From positions 186,001 through 250,000 of the forward strand of contig JAFCMP010000223.1 of NCBI GenBank assembly GCA_017506865.1: a stretch of 64,000 nt of DNA, given 5' to 3'. The stretch is from Tribonema minus. Taxonomy: Eukaryota; Sar; Xanthophyceae; Tribonematales; Tribonemataceae. How positions within the stretch are numbered: position 1 is the stretch's first letter; each line of letters begins with the position of its first letter. Below the pieces are notes generated by a model that was not told the origin of the DNA, searched no databases, and saw nothing but the letters and a program-made list of their open reading frames with translations. The translations under genes and the position numbers were made by a program. Below are positions 11,326-24,310 of the stretch, piece by piece.

Positions 11326-13965
11326 TTTATTAATTCTCGCTCAGGGCGCGAAAAAGCCCAGATGATTGGCATCTAGCTGTAAGGAATCTACATGTCGTAT
11401 GACAGTCTGAAAGTGTCGCAACGACAACCACTCAAACGCCGCCGCCGCCAAATGGCATCTCGGGGTCCTCCCCTACGTCCTCCTCCATGTGCCCCCCCCC
11501 CCTGGATTCTGCCATGTGTGTCATGACACGGCCAGAGTACGCCATGTGGAGCGCTGCCGACAGTGCCGAGCGTAAGCGCGCCAGGGCGATGCCCTTGAGA
11601 GCTTTAGGGCGCGCTCCTCCGGGCACTGACATCCTGCTGGCATACTCCGTCGCCACAGCCTCCAGCAGCTTCCGCCCCTGCTCCCCGATGCTGCCAAATG
11701 ACCCTATCGCCAAAGTGGCAAGTTTGTAGCAATTCTGATCATAATGACCAGAATAGTGGGTGGTCTTGGCGGCCTCTTGGTCGCGGCAGCATCGCTCGGG
11801 GTCTGCTGCAGTCTTCGCCGCCCGCGACGCCACCTGTGCCTCGAAGCAGGTAACGTCCACCATGAGCGGTAGGTGGCGTGTCGGGTCGTCGTAGCCGGTC
11901 ACCGGGAAGGCGTCGGCAGGCAGCACGATGTCCATCCTGCGACTCCCCGGCGGCCCGGCGGACCCCAGAAACGGCGTGTAGTCCTCGTCCACCAGTTCCG
12001 TTTTGAGGTATTGCCGCAGGATGCGCTGCGTGGCCCTCTTGACGCTATTGTGGACAATGGTGTCGTGCGCCTTGACGCGTGGCGCTTGACACAGCCGTGC
12101 ATGCAGAGTGCCGCCCGGGCGACTTCCCGCACAGCTTGCAGCCTGCCGTCTGCTCCTCTACTCCGATGGCGCGTTTGACGGCCAGCTGCCAGGATAGGCC
12201 ATCGAACGAAGCCGTTGTGGAGTACATGGGCTCGTTGAGGAATGCCATGCCGGTCGAGTGCATGTGGCGCTGCGACCGGAATCGAGCAAGTGCTTGCGTG
12301 CGTTGCGTGCCCTGCGGCAGCTGTTGCAGGTCCGCCTCCACCTTATCTGCAAGCTCGGTAGCGACGGCATCTGCAAGCGCACTCTGATTGGGGCGCTTCA
12401 GGCTACACTGCAACTGCAGAGCACTGGCGTCAAGTACGCAAGCAGCATCTGCACCAGTGCCACCACCTGCTGTCGGCCGCAGCGGCGGCTGCTGCGTATG
12501 TGGTTGCTGCTGCAGTGGCGTTAGCGCTGGTGGCAGTATATGTTCCAGCGTGTCACCTGTTGCTGCACGTAGAGATGTGGCAGCTGTGGCGATCGTCCGC
12601 ATGAGGGGCAGGCGCGCCACCTCTGCTGCTGCTGCGCCTTGTAGCATTGCTGGTGTGGAACGCGCAGCGCCTGCATTGACGGCTGCCGCTGCTGCGTGCG
12701 CTGGTGCTGCAGCTGCGCCGCCTGCCGTTGCTGCTGCTGCCAGTGGTGTTGCTGCTGCCGCAGGTGTTGGTGCAGCACCTGCCGCATTGGCCGCTGCCAC
12801 CGCCATTGCCGCTGTCGCAGCCGGCACGGTTGCGGCGCCGCCTGCCGACGCTGCTCCTGTTGCAGGTGCTGCAGCAGCCCTTAGGCTAGTAGGGCCTGTA
12901 GCAGCTGTGTTGCCTATGCCCGCAGCCGCTGCTGTTGATGCTGCAGTTAGTGATGCCGCCGAGGCCATTTGAGGTGCAACATGTGCTGCCGCTGCTGCAG
13001 CAGCCTCTGATGCTGGAGCAGCTGCTGCTGCCGCCGCTGCTGCTGCCGCCGGAGTAGTTGCGCCGTGCGCCGCCGCTGCTGCTGCTGCCGCTGGTGCCGC
13101 CTGTGCTGCCGCCGCGGCCCCTGATCCAGCGGCAGCTGCGTCGTGTGTTGCCGGAATGGCTGCGCCATAAGCGCGGCCAGCCGCTGATGCAGTTGCCGCT
13201 GCCGGAGCGGTCGCGCCTCCACTGGCAACCGCCGCTGCCGCTGTAACAGTTGCCGCTGCTGATGCTGCTGGTGCTGGTGCTGCTGCCGCTGCTGCCGGTG
13301 CCGCTTGTGTTGCCGCATCCTCAGCAGCGTTGTCTGCAGCCGCTTGAGGAGCCGCCTGCTGCAGCACCACCGCCCATCCAGAGAGTGCTGGTTGCAGCGC
13401 TTGCAACGTGCCCGCCACATCGCAGCATCAGCGATGTCGCAGGCGCTGGTAGTGCCAAGGCCGCCATGCCGTGTTGGGAGTCGCGCTTGCTGTAAGGCTG
13501 GGCCGTGCGCTGCCAGATGGAAGTGGGCCCCACTTTGCTCAAACTGGCGCCAGGTCTGGCCTGGTGGCTGCAGGCCCATTGAGTGCTCAAGCACCCACTG
13601 CGTGACCCGATCTTACTCCTTGGCGGCTGGCGCTGTCTGCGTAGTGGGAATGGTGCGCAGGCAGTACGTCATGCGAGGCACCACGCAGTAGCGCAGTAAC
13701 CTGAACATAGCCCTCGGAGATGTCAGGCGCGCGCATCGCTCTGCAAATCGAGCCCCTGCCCCGCCTGCACCCGCTTCCCTGCGCAGCCATGCGTCCACAA
13801 AGCTGCTGTGGCCCACCGGCACCCCCAGCAACACAGCTCCACGGTTCTGATTTTCATCCGTATCCCCCACTAGCTGAACGCCCAGCTGCTGCAGCAGTTG
13901 CCGCTCGTGGTCTGTCACCACATGCCCCCTGCCAGGCAGCGCGCGTGACTTGGTGAGGTTTAGCT
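11326..13965 (-). mobile_element. 5'-truncated non-LTR retrotransposon with CCHC finger and restriction-like endonuclease
   Basis: Element of about 2.64 kb, minus strand, bounded by an exact target-site duplication. It starts inside the RT thumb (LNLTKSRALPGRG near 13955, then GVPVGHSSFVDAWLR and MFRLLRYCVVPRMTYCL), so the catalytic RT domains are absent. Then come QQARLPTRHGGLG near 13490, a long Ala-rich linker (about 13400-12480), a CKLCGKSPGRHSAC finger near 12130 (C-x2-C-x6-H-x3-C) and an endonuclease region with RRMDIVLP near 11940 and LMVDVTC near 11855 (candidate PD-(D/E)XK acidic residues). It ends with HYDQNCYKLATLAIGSFG and a C-terminal helical part, stop at 11432. A TAA at 13613-13615 and frameshifts near 13410 and 12090 show it is dead. 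The 3' UTR ends TTAATAAAAA. Family: RLE-bearing LINEs (R2/CRE/NeSL/Utopia-like); the clade is not resolved here. Confidence 0.88.
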
Positions 13966-13978
13966 CTTGCATGTACTT
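13966..13978 (+). repeat. Target-site duplication, 5' side of LINE
   Basis: CTTGCATGTACTT, identical to 11313-11325. On the minus strand the element begins right after AAGTACATGCAAG. Confidence 0.85.
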
Positions 13979-14588
13979 GCATTTACTTCCGCTTGAGGGG
14001 TGGCAGACGCTATTGAACATGCAGGATGTTGTGAAGCTCTTATGCAGTGCGTGTGCTCGCAGCGCAAGGTGCCAGTGGTCTCATGCTTTGTGCAGCCTTC
14101 AATATTACAAAAGGTTATCTCATACCTGTGATACATGAGTACACGCAAGAGTGCATCGCCGTGTGTTTTGCACGGCGGCGGTCCAAGCGCATGATATAGG
14201 CACTGGACAAATGAAGCGCTTGCTTTTTTTGCACGCAATTACGCACCACCACCATCGGATGTATTATACATGCATATCATTGAGCAATTGTTCAACAGCA
14301 TGCGTTTGTCAGAATACATTGTCAAAACAGATATGTCAGTACAAGCGGCAGAGGCGCGAATGCACACTGGACATCAATTACCAGTCAGTCACCGTGTCCG
14401 TGTCATGTAGATCATGTAGACAAAGAATTTAGGATTGCTGTACACCAAGAATTGTTCCCGTGAACAGAACATTTCAGGCCACAGTTGGTGGGAATGCTTG
14501 ATTTAAATTGTTGACTTTATACTTCGGAGCATATACCTGTATATACTTCAAAACATCGATGTATGTACCCTGCGAAGACAATGCACGG

Positions 14589-17500
14589 TCAGAGCCCGCC
14601 TCTGCTGGAGCCCCGCCCCTCCCACCTCAGCCCCCTTGGCGTCGGCCTGTCGAGATCGCGATCCAGCAGCAGCAGCCGCAGCCGTGAAATCTCTTCCTGT
14701 GCCGCCTTTGCATTTTCCACCATCTGCTCCTCTAGCACAGATATGCGCTCGTCCCGCGCACGCAGGCTGGCCTTGAGTTCAACCACCTCTTCCGCCAGCC
14801 ACTTGAAGTTGCACGTGAAGTGACGGCAGCATTCCCCTTCGATTGCGCTTCTTTCTCCCTCCCCTCAGAGTCCTCCGCCCACCAGCGCTGCGACTCGGGG
14901 GGCGTGGGGTCCCTGCCTCCCCCTCCGTAACTGCCGTAACTGCCACCCCTGTAACTGTCAACATCCGGGCGCGGCGACGCGCGCAGCAGAGACTCCAGCT
15001 TGGCGATGACGCACTCCTACGTGACCACGGTGGAGCGGTAGGCCTCCAGCTTGCTGCGCAGGCCCTGCTGGCGCATGATGTAGGCGGCCTGCTGCTGCTG
15101 CGCCTTGAGCAGCGTCTTCAGCTCGTCTTGCAGCTCCACACCGCCGTGCCGGCCCTGCGGGGCGGCAGTTCCAAGCAGGCGAGTGTGGGAGCAGTGCTCA
15201 GTGGAATGGCCATTTGCAGGCACATACGTCAGCATGATTTTTTAGGATGAATGGATACATACATACGTACACATGCCGTACTGCTGCTGCGCCTGCACAG
15301 CGCTTGGCGCTTGCCATGCAGCAACATGCTGCGGTGCCGGCCCTGCAGCGGCAGTTTCGCACGAGCATTGAGGTACCAACGCTGCAGTGCTCAGTAGCAA
15401 GGTCACATCAACGCTTAGCAGCGGCGCCTTGAGCGTGTTCTGCAGGCTGGCAGCAACGGTGTCGAGCATTGACAGAGCAGTGCTCAGTTCAGCGAGGCAG
15501 CAACGCTCGTCGGCCGGCTCAGGTTTGACAGCTGGCGCATTTTTGCAGAGAACATGGCTTCGCAGCAGCAGTTTTGAGCATGAAGGGAGCAGTGCGCAGC
15601 GCGGCGGTCCCGTCCAATGGTGGCGCACTACTGTACCCATAGACAGCTTGACCCCGCAGTTGCATTTGCAAGCAAGGATGGTGAGCCAGCAATGGGTGAG
15701 CACTGCAGATGCACTTTTGTTGCACTGCAGGTGGGCCAATGGTTCTTGTGAAGATACTTGTGGTCATATCATTGAGTCGTGCCAAGCTGTGGATGACCAT
15801 GCAGCTGCTGCCGTTGTGCCGCAATGTACAACATGCCGAGCTCGTGTTGGCAGTGCCGCACCGCCGTGCCTCACTTAGCAGCAGCCGCAATTGCGGCGCA
15901 CTGCAGAATTCGTATATATATTACAACAGTCTTTCAGGCTATTGCTAGTCATCAGGTATAGACTGCACACATGTGCACTTGTGCAGTACGCCTTCACAGT
16001 TGGGTTAGGGTTAGCGCAGCCCTAAGGGGCTCAGCATGTGCCGCAGCACACGCGTACATATGTGGCGATGCCATGCTTCACAGAGTTGCGACCGCTTGCG
16101 AACCAAGCAAGTTTCTCGAGAGCGGCATGATGGCGCACGCAAGAAATCAAGCTGGGGGTTTGGGTAGGGCAGGTTACACAATGGGTGTGCGGGGTCCCAG
16201 TTGCTGGCAGATATTCGTAGGCCGCAGTTCACCCACCGGACGTGCACTCTATGTGTACCCCATATGTACTCTACAACTGCTTATCATCTGACTGCTGCCC
16301 TGTGCTGCGCGCAGCCGCCGAATGAGCTCCAGCCTGCAGCTATCTAGCAAGTCTAGCCGATCTTCTCGGTCACGCAGCAGGGCCTCTAGTTAGTGGCAGC
16401 GCTTAGCCAGGAGCTTCATGCGGCCGTAAGCTGGCTGCGCTACTTGCAGCGCCAGGTCTGTTAGGACTTGAACTTGCTGGTGCGGGCGTGACGTGACCTG
16501 TTAGGGTTGAAGTTAGGGTTGGAGTCAGGGTTATGCGTTGGTTAGGGCAGGCACACTACTGGTTACGAGTATCCGCTGCAGTAAGGTTTTGCAGTACTGG
16601 GCAAGAAACAGAACCACAGAGCCATGCGGTTGCATCACTGCACTAAAATCTCGGACCAACGGAAACGCCAACTGCATACTTCTGTAATGTAGCCATTGTG
16701 TGCCCTCCCAGGCTATGGAGCGTGCATACACTTCGGCGTGTTGTTTGTTCATACATGATAATCGGTACATACTATCAGTTCACCCAAAAAATCACTATTT
16801 GCAATGTATGACGCATACAATTGGTGAGAAACTCTTGCTGTCTTTCCTAGAGTCACATGTGACATGTGACTACATTGCCAGCTGAACCAGTCAGAGCACA
16901 GAGAGTGCAGGCGCGCATATGTAACTGGCATCGTTGCTGATGCAACTTCTCCGCGTGCATAAATGGGCAACATGGGGACTCGGAGTCTAAATTCTTTGAG
17001 CGAGTACATCACAGGTGGCAAGGGACCCAGCCCCGGCCGTTGTCTAAGATGCCATGTGTACCTAGTGCCTACTGATATCTGTGCAATTGGAGGATCACAG
17101 ACATGGACAGCAATCAGCATTTGCCGGCCGGCATGAAACCCATGTGGCCTTCGCTGCTGCTGAACACAGTAGCTGCAGAACATAGGACATCGTGATGTCA
17201 CCATCAAAAGAGACCAAGCTATTGGCTGCAAACTCTCAGCTTCACATAGTAGTGGAAAATGTTGGATATCATCAAAGTTTCAAGGCCAGGAAGTATATCT
17301 TGGTGTCTGTACCTGGTGCTGCCCCCATGTTTCAGTAGTAGCTGCAGACCCAAGTAGCGCGTGGACCAGCCTGGTGGCAGCTCGTCCTCCCTTGCGGTGC
17401 TCTTGTGTAACCGACGTAACTGTCGGTGGGCGCCATCACGCTCAGCCTCGGCTTGCGTCAGCTGCCGTTTGAGCTTGCTCAGCTCGGGTGCCAGATCACT

Positions 17501-19383
17501 TGCCACCTGATTAGGGTTGAAATAAGGGTTTGGGGGCAGCATCAGAGCCCCGGCAACAACAAAGAGTGTTGCGGTGTGGAAACTTGCATTGCAGCCTGTG
17601 CACATTGAATGCAGAGTGGTACGCATAATGGTAGGCATGTAGTAGCCGCTATACTAGGCACTGCGCGTTGAAGGCGCCCAAGGCAGCATGTATGCCCCTG
17701 CGTGTACCGTATGTATATGCTGCGGTAAGCGTCATTGCGGAGCATCTCTGGCTTGATATATGCCTTCAAGCCTCAAGGCAGACCACATGTCATCGGCGGC
17801 GCTTGTTGACATGCGAACTAGTACCAACAAATGTGCCGTCCCAAATGTATTGTTTGTTTACTGTCAAGCGTCAGCGAGCCTGAGGACTGCATACAAGCTG
17901 AACTCGCACATGAATGGCGCAATGCAGGTCACAGGGCTAGGGTTAGGGTGGTAGTTGCAGTGCACGCGATGCCACATTTTCAAAGCACAATTCACAGTGA
18001 ATGCAGTTTGCGCGTTCTATCACGTCACAGTTGAAGATGCGGAGCCAAGGCACATATGTAGGGATCTCACTCACCCCATGCGCCCCCGCCTCTCGCTTCT
18101 CCAGCATCGCCTGCAGCTGCTTGAGGCCCCTCCCCAGCTCCTCTAGCCGCTGAGACCCCTGCTTCTCCAATGGACGAAAACCGGGTCTTGCTGATCGTTG
18201 CTGCAGTGGTCTTGTCTCTGGGCTCGTCTCCTTGTTTCGGTAGGGCCCATCTGCTGTAGCGGTCGCTGCCTCATAGGCTGAGGCCTCTGTGGTGCCACTG
18301 GGGGGGAAAAGTGCAACCAGTCAAGGAAATGGCATTGATGCATATGTCAAGAATGTTGACATGTCAAGAACTTGCTGAACGAACGCATTCTTATTATTAT
18401 TGAAGCTCCACCACCGTGACGATAGCATCATGATTGATGGCAGGGTCCATGCGTCAGGGTCACAACGATGTGCAGGTGCTGTGAAGGTCAGCGTTGCTGC
18501 TCTCGTGTAACGTGGCTGGCGGTGCCATGCAGACATCCCCGGTGTCAAGTACAGCACTTAAAGTTGCACGTAGTGATCACCTTTTGCTGTCACCTCTGGC
18601 GCGTCCCACTCCCCCGCTGCCGCCCCCTCCCCCCCCCCCTCCCAGTACTGCCCCTCACCATACCCCTCAGGCTCTTGCTGCTCCTGCTGCTGCGCCGCTG
18701 CCCCCTTGTGCCCCAGTCGCGACGCCGCCAGCATCGCTGCCGCAATCCCTGCCCTCAAGTCCGGGCGCTGCTGCGACTCGCGTGGCGCATGTGGCAACAG
18801 CCTGGGACTCTGTCTCGGACTCTACCTCGGACTCTGCCTGCCAGTGGGACTCTGCCTCGGACTCTGTGATGGGCTGTTGTTTGCCGACGCCACCTTGCGC
18901 ACGCTGTTGCCGCCGCTGCCGTTGCCGCCGCTGATGCGGCCGCTGCCTGCGGGACTGCGCGAGAGCTGCAGCAGCGGCGGCTGCGGCGATGACAAAAGCG
19001 GCGGCGGCCCTATCACCTTCATAGTGACGCGGTACTCGCCAGCGTCCTCCACGTGTGCGCCCATGGCTGCAGCGGCGTGAAAAGCGTGCTGCTCAGGGCA
19101 AACTGGCCCTCCGGCCGGTGGGGCAGGTGCAGCAGGGCGTAGCCGAGGTAGGCCGCATGCGCCGCCGCCGCCGCTGCAGCAGCTGTCTTGCGCAGCGCCG
19201 CGTAACCGAAGAACGTGTACAGCAGCACCACCGTGACCGCAGACTCCACGCCGGCGCCGTCCACAACCTCATACAGCGACTCCGCGTAAGCGTCGACGGT
19301 GACATGAGGCACGACTTGACCTGCGCGCTGAGCGCGAAGCGCGTGGTTTCAGGCCACGCTAGGCTGATTTGCACAATGATCAC
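14589..19383 (-). pseudogene. C2/coiled-coil gene, inverted dead copy
   Basis: Inverted copy of the plus-strand gene at 44784-50476, exons and introns included, extending through both genes' 3' flanks. Similarity stops near 19362, equivalent to 45893, so exon 1 and the first 170 or so codons of exon 2 are missing. Lesions relative to the intact copy: a 1-nt loss near 19300 (MSAVDAY frame), an insertion near 19065 (between LFTPL and the EYRVTMK block), a 1-nt loss near 17383 (after KSTARE), a TAA at 16390-16392 and a TAG at 15017-15019. The final coiled-coil exon (VELKASLRARDERISVLEEQ near 14780) is still nearly identical, so the duplication is fairly recent. An intron-derived stretch at 16749-17231 stays open for 160 codons in both copies but shows no protein-like composition. 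Confidence 0.85.
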
Positions 19384-20466
19384 TCTTGCAGGTGATCCGG
19401 TGGCGGGGCGTCTCCTTGGTGGCCAGCGGGCCTCCTGTTGGCCGGAAGGCCCCTTGTTTCTTGAAGTGCTTCTGCATGCGTATGCGCATATATGCAGGAG
19501 CCTCCCTCAGCCTTTTTTGCTTGTGCATGGTGTAGTCGGCCTGGCTGCTGCAGACAAACTGTTTCAGTATACTGATTCGAGTACGTTGCGCGCAGAACCG
19601 CAACAGCCGACTCGGAGTTGCCAAGGCAATCACTGACCTGTACACATACTGGTTTCTGCTGCATCTCCACATGGCCTGACAATCACAGCTTTCATTCCAC
19701 AGAGCCTGACTAGTGTTGCTTTAAGTTACACAAATTGATTGAATGTGGGCTGGGTTCGGCTGCTGCCACCAAAGATGGCACCCTACGCTGGTTGCTCTAC
19801 CAGCAGTCACCAGTTCTAACCCCCATTGTTGCTTGCCAACCAGATACTTCCATATGAACATGGCCATGTCACATGTGTGACACAGTGTAGGGTGACACGT
19901 AGGTGCTGCAGCAATCTACTATCCTCAGCTGATAATTTGCGGTACAGTGATCATGTATGCCATGTCATGCACACTTAAATGAAAAATGCGTCAAATAGTT
20001 GCAGAATACAGTTTGCTACTGCAGCTCCAGGGGCCTGATTTTCAGGCATGAACAGCATGCTTATTTTTAATATTATGATAGCTATACTTGCCTGACAGTG
20101 CACATGTGTATTTGGTCAGAGCACATGCAGCAATCAGCGGGGCACAGTGAGCGCACAGTGGTTTTTTTGTTCACATGCTCAATCATTATGGTTATTTGCT
20201 GAAGGCATCAACATATTTGTAGCATGTGCACGTGGTGAATGGTAAGCAATGCTCGCAGCAGAACTTGATTCTAATTCAGCAGAATATGGTGACTCCCCAC
20301 TGGCAATGCGCCAAGCGCACCCCTGCAGCTGCAACGTGATGATGTCATGTTGGCCATCAGATTATGATGTCGTGGTGCACCATGGTCATCACATCAGTGG
20401 AATGCTGGGACAATTAACAGCAATTACAACACATACTTGTATGATATACAGTAAATCTCATGGCTA

Positions 20467-23400
20467 TTAGAAGGCACAACAGATTATGCCGGGCTGTGCT
20501 GCGTGCAAGTCGTGCTTGATGACCTGGGACTTGAGAGTGTCAGAGGCAGCAGCTATCAAAAAGCCTCCACCCCGGCCTGTGATGATGTACAACGGCTTTC
20601 CACATCTCAGACTGCCGGCAGCCTTTCGCCGCACCCGCAGCTCATGCCGAATGGCAGCCTGGCTTGTAGCGCCATTCAGACCATGTAGATCCATCTGCAA
20701 CACAAGGGGCAAGAAGCACATGCTGTTTTGTTGAGATGTATCCAGCCAAAGAAGAATTGACATGCATTACAAGAGTGTTCAGGAGCTGTGCAAGGGTGCC
20801 ATGTGTCTAAACACCATTGCCTGCTGCATCAAGGTATCATATGATGATCATCATGGTAAAATGCAGCAGGAGTCACTTCCGCGCTGACAGGGATCAACAA
20901 GCCTTCGGGTTCTTCTGGGACCAATCAATTATGCACAATATCCATGTGTAACAACATAGTAAAGGCTATGGACATCTGGACTTTAGACGCCCCACCACCG
21001 AATTTAGGATGGTGTCACGCGGGCCCAAAGTCCGGGATCTGTTCTGAAATCACATGCACTTGATCTACGCACCACCTCGTGTAAGAGTTGTAGATGCTAT
21101 TTCAGATGATGTGTAAAATCACTAAAGTAGTAAGTTTAGCGGTGCAGTTGTGGTATCTCGTGACCTACTCGTCAATTGATGCGCTTCTTCAAATTGCCAA
21201 GTCTGGCTTACTTTGAAGTATGCGTGTGTTTAATTGGCACACAAGTTGAATATGTACCCTTCAAAACAGCCTTGGAACGCCACATTGCAGTTTGCTGCCA
21301 TGTTCTTTGAGGTATTCATATACATGCAAATGCCAGGCAAGCGGCTTGTGCTAGTAGGAAGGAATCGGCCATGTTAGCAATCAGCTTCATGTGTACATGC
21401 CTGGCTGACACATAGAAGTATGCTACACTTAGCAGCTGTGAGTGAACAGGGCATCTGCCTTCTGTCTGTGAACTGGCAGAATTACCATCGTTGGCAGTGT
21501 GCGCCCAGGTGGTCAACTTGATTGAATGCAACGCATGTTGCATTGACCGCATGTTGCATTGACCACCTGGGCGCACAGCAGGTGCTACAAGATGTATCTC
21601 AAGTTGCCAATGGGTTGTCTCCTGCATGTATTGCACTCACCACAGAACCCAAGGGCATAGTATTGCCAGCGGAGTCTTTGATGGAACGGCTTCGCTCTGG
21701 CCTGTACGGACTGATGGCCTTTGACGACAGAGCATCGCAGTACAGCAGGTCCACCTTCTTGATGTCACCAAGCTCATCTCCTGCATGAATTATGGATCTC
21801 CATGTGCCAAGGATCGGTTCCACCCCAGCAGCACGCATCCTGCCGATGACACGCTCAGCCTCATCCAGGCGTTTGTTGTTAATGTACGCCTGCATGAGGC
21901 TGACCATGCAAGGGGGGCGCACAAGCAGCAAAGCAGGACGCATCGTGCTCAGTACAGTCCTGAAGTCAGCACAGGCCCTGATAAGGGTTGCAGGACCACT
22001 ATTGAGGTGAAAAGTAATAGAGGTAGCCGTGGTTTAGCACAACTGAAATGTGCCTGTCACCAGACCTAGACTCAGTTGCACCGATGCTGTTGGAGTTTGA
22101 ACGCTAGTCCGGAGGGCAGGCAGTGTGGTGCTTTTCAATATTGTGCATGACGTTGTCATGATTAAAGTCCATGCAGCTGACATGACGGCCACTGCACTGA
22201 CTGGAGAGTGTACCGACTGCCTGTGATTTCATGGTATGCACCAGCTGTTGCAGTGTCAAGGCACGGCATGAAGGTGTAGCTGCAGGCAAGCAATGCTTCA
22301 GTAATCGGCAGGCACTGCAATGGCATGCTAGGCAAACCACGCGTTTTGTAGCACAAGTCCATCAGTATATTCATTTGTACGTACCTAGTGAACATGATGG
22401 CATCCGGCTTGACAGCAGCAGACCGGATCCTCTCCGCAAGCACTCCCTCCACTTTGTCCGGCTGCTTTGCCGTTGCATAGCAGGTGATCAGTGCGTTGTA
22501 GGTCTTGACGTCGGGGGCCAGCTGGCGATCACGCATCTCACTCCAGATGCCCTCAGCAATGCTTACCTCCCCCGCTTTCCCAGCATTATCCAGCAGAGTG
22601 GTCATGATGACAAGATTGGGCTGTACTCCGCCAGTTGCGCACATCTCCCGATAACATGCCATCATCTCGGCTAACTGGCCCGCCCTGCCGATGGCATGCA
22701 AAAGCGCACCCCAGCTCTGTAAATCCGGCCGGATCCCCTGCAGCACCAGATGCGCCAGTCATAAAGCACGTGGCTTACTGCGGTGATAGATGCTGCTGAT
22801 TGACATGAATATAGCATGGTAATGTGAGCAAGTAGCAAAATCACAGATGGCTGCGAACTTCAAGGTCAAGTGTGTGCCACAGTGTGTGGTAAACGCTCAT
22901 ATACAAAAACAAATATCGCTGCAAGCAACATCCTGAGATTCCTGTCACTGGGGCATCAGTAACAATCGCATGCGCAAGTCTGTGTGCCACCGCAATGTTT
23001 GAGAACCTCTGTAGGGCTTGTAGACATCATCACATCCAGCTTTTCAACAGTGTGACATCAGCTTCCATCTACACCATTGCGTCATGGTGAACATGAAAGA
23101 ACAACCACCCCCAGTTTGAGAATGCCATCAAACACAACGCATGTGCCTAAGCTTTGCAGCACTTGCGTCCACGTGAAGACCCTGGGCGGCAGGACAACCT
23201 TTAAGGCACTGCCGCAGTGCCAGCAGCAGATTGGATGCCCACTATTCTTCAGAGGCCTGCAGTACTGCTGCATGCACACAACGATCTGGTTTCATGATAA
23301 TCACCTCATGCTGCATCATCCGAAAGATGGTGATGGCGCTGATCCCGTTGCGCTCCGCCACACACACCATGATTGCAGCGGTGAAATGCCGAATGTTCGG

Positions 23401-24231
23401 CACAGGACCTGCATCCTTCATGAGTTGCAGCAGCTCCAACGCCCGCTTGCTGCCGCCTCTGCTATCGCCAGCGTGAGTCGATGCACTGTTGCGGACACAC
23501 TGTTGAATGAGTGTGAGATAGGTGCGCCCATCGGGGCTGACTCTGTGATTCCTCATGTTATCGATGAGCTGCACTGCGTCATTGAGCCGCCCTGCCTTAC
23601 CGCATGCGACTAGCACAGCACCGCATGCGACCTGTGTCCAGCGAAACCCATCCTGCTCCATCCTGTGCAGCAACTTCAGGGCGTTAACAGACATGGTTGC
23701 GTGCGCCAAATGGCTGGTTCGTAATCGCCAGCGGTCACTGAATTCAAGGCCCGCAAGCGGTTCAGTGCCTCTATCGCGTGATGGGGCTGCTCATTAACCG
23801 CCAAGGCCTCGAGAAGCGCCCTCGATTCCACAGCGGTGGGCTCCTCGATGCTCTTGAAGAATTTGAGAGCCTCCTTCCATTTTTTTGGTCTGCTTAGAGC
23901 GCGTACTACAGGCCGATAAGCTTGGTGGCTTGCCTCCACGTGAAGTGTGCTGCTGCCTCGTTGTAAAGTTGCTGACGATGCCGTGCAGGACATTAAGGTG
24001 ATGGCGGTGCGAGTACAATGGCTCTCGTGCTGCACGCCCCGGATCACGAGCATCTCCGCTGAAGGTGTGCTTCACAAAGGCCCATGCTGGAGGAACGGCA
24101 ACTTGCGCTCGTACGCCACTGCCGAGACATCTGGCTAGGTGGTGGCCAGGGCCCAAAAGCTTGGCGCGAAGCATATGTGCTCTTGAGCTGCCTTTTAATC
24201 GCGCCCTTCTCTCTTTGCTGCGGCACTTCAA
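20467..24231 (-). CDS. PPR-SMR protein, possibly frameshifted
   Basis: Pentatricopeptide-repeat protein with a C-terminal Smr domain, a class that binds organellar RNA and acts in chloroplast or mitochondrial RNA processing. Exons on the minus strand: exon 1 about 24231-23305, exon 2 22737-22385, exon 3 21977-21641, exon 4 20694-20467; exons 2-4 join in phase. PPR-like units include WKEALKFFKSIE near 23870, GKAGRLNDAVQLIDNM near 23600, LAPDVKTYNALITCYATAKQ near 22510 and RLDEAERVIGRMRAAGVEP near 21870. Exon 4 has MDLHGLNGATSQ and YIITGRGGG. Exon 1 needs a 1-nt frame change near 23710 (between DYEPAI and AHATMSVNALKLL), and its N-terminus shifts by 5 nt relative to the other copy near 23930. 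So either the copy is dying or the read has an indel. No transit peptide or ATG could be fixed. Confidence 0.7.
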
Positions 24232-24310
24232 ACATGAAGTTGCGGCACTTCAAACATGAAGTTCCGTGAGTTGCGGCACTTTCAAACATGAAGTTCCGTG
24301 AGAAAGGACA
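24231..24310 (+). repeat. Three tandem copies of an ACTTCAAACATGAAGT palindrome
   Basis: GCGGCACTTCAAACATGAAGT occurs at about 24220, 24242 and 24274 (the last with an extra T), with ACTTCA and TGAAGT forming 6-bp arms around a 4-base loop. A related single copy lies near 53345. The array sits immediately upstream of the minus-strand PPR-SMR exon 1, where a promoter would be. Confidence 0.7.

Noticed and set aside
12388..12972. Ala-rich plus-strand frame opposite the LINE
   Set aside because: It is the antisense shadow of the Ala-rich linker of the minus-strand LINE.
16749..17231. 160-codon open frame, the same in both duplicated blocks (minus 16749-17231; plus 48005-48487)
   Set aside because: It lies in the intron between two phase-matched coiled-coil exons, has no family resemblance and starts and ends without regard to gene structure. 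Its preservation is explained by recent duplication.
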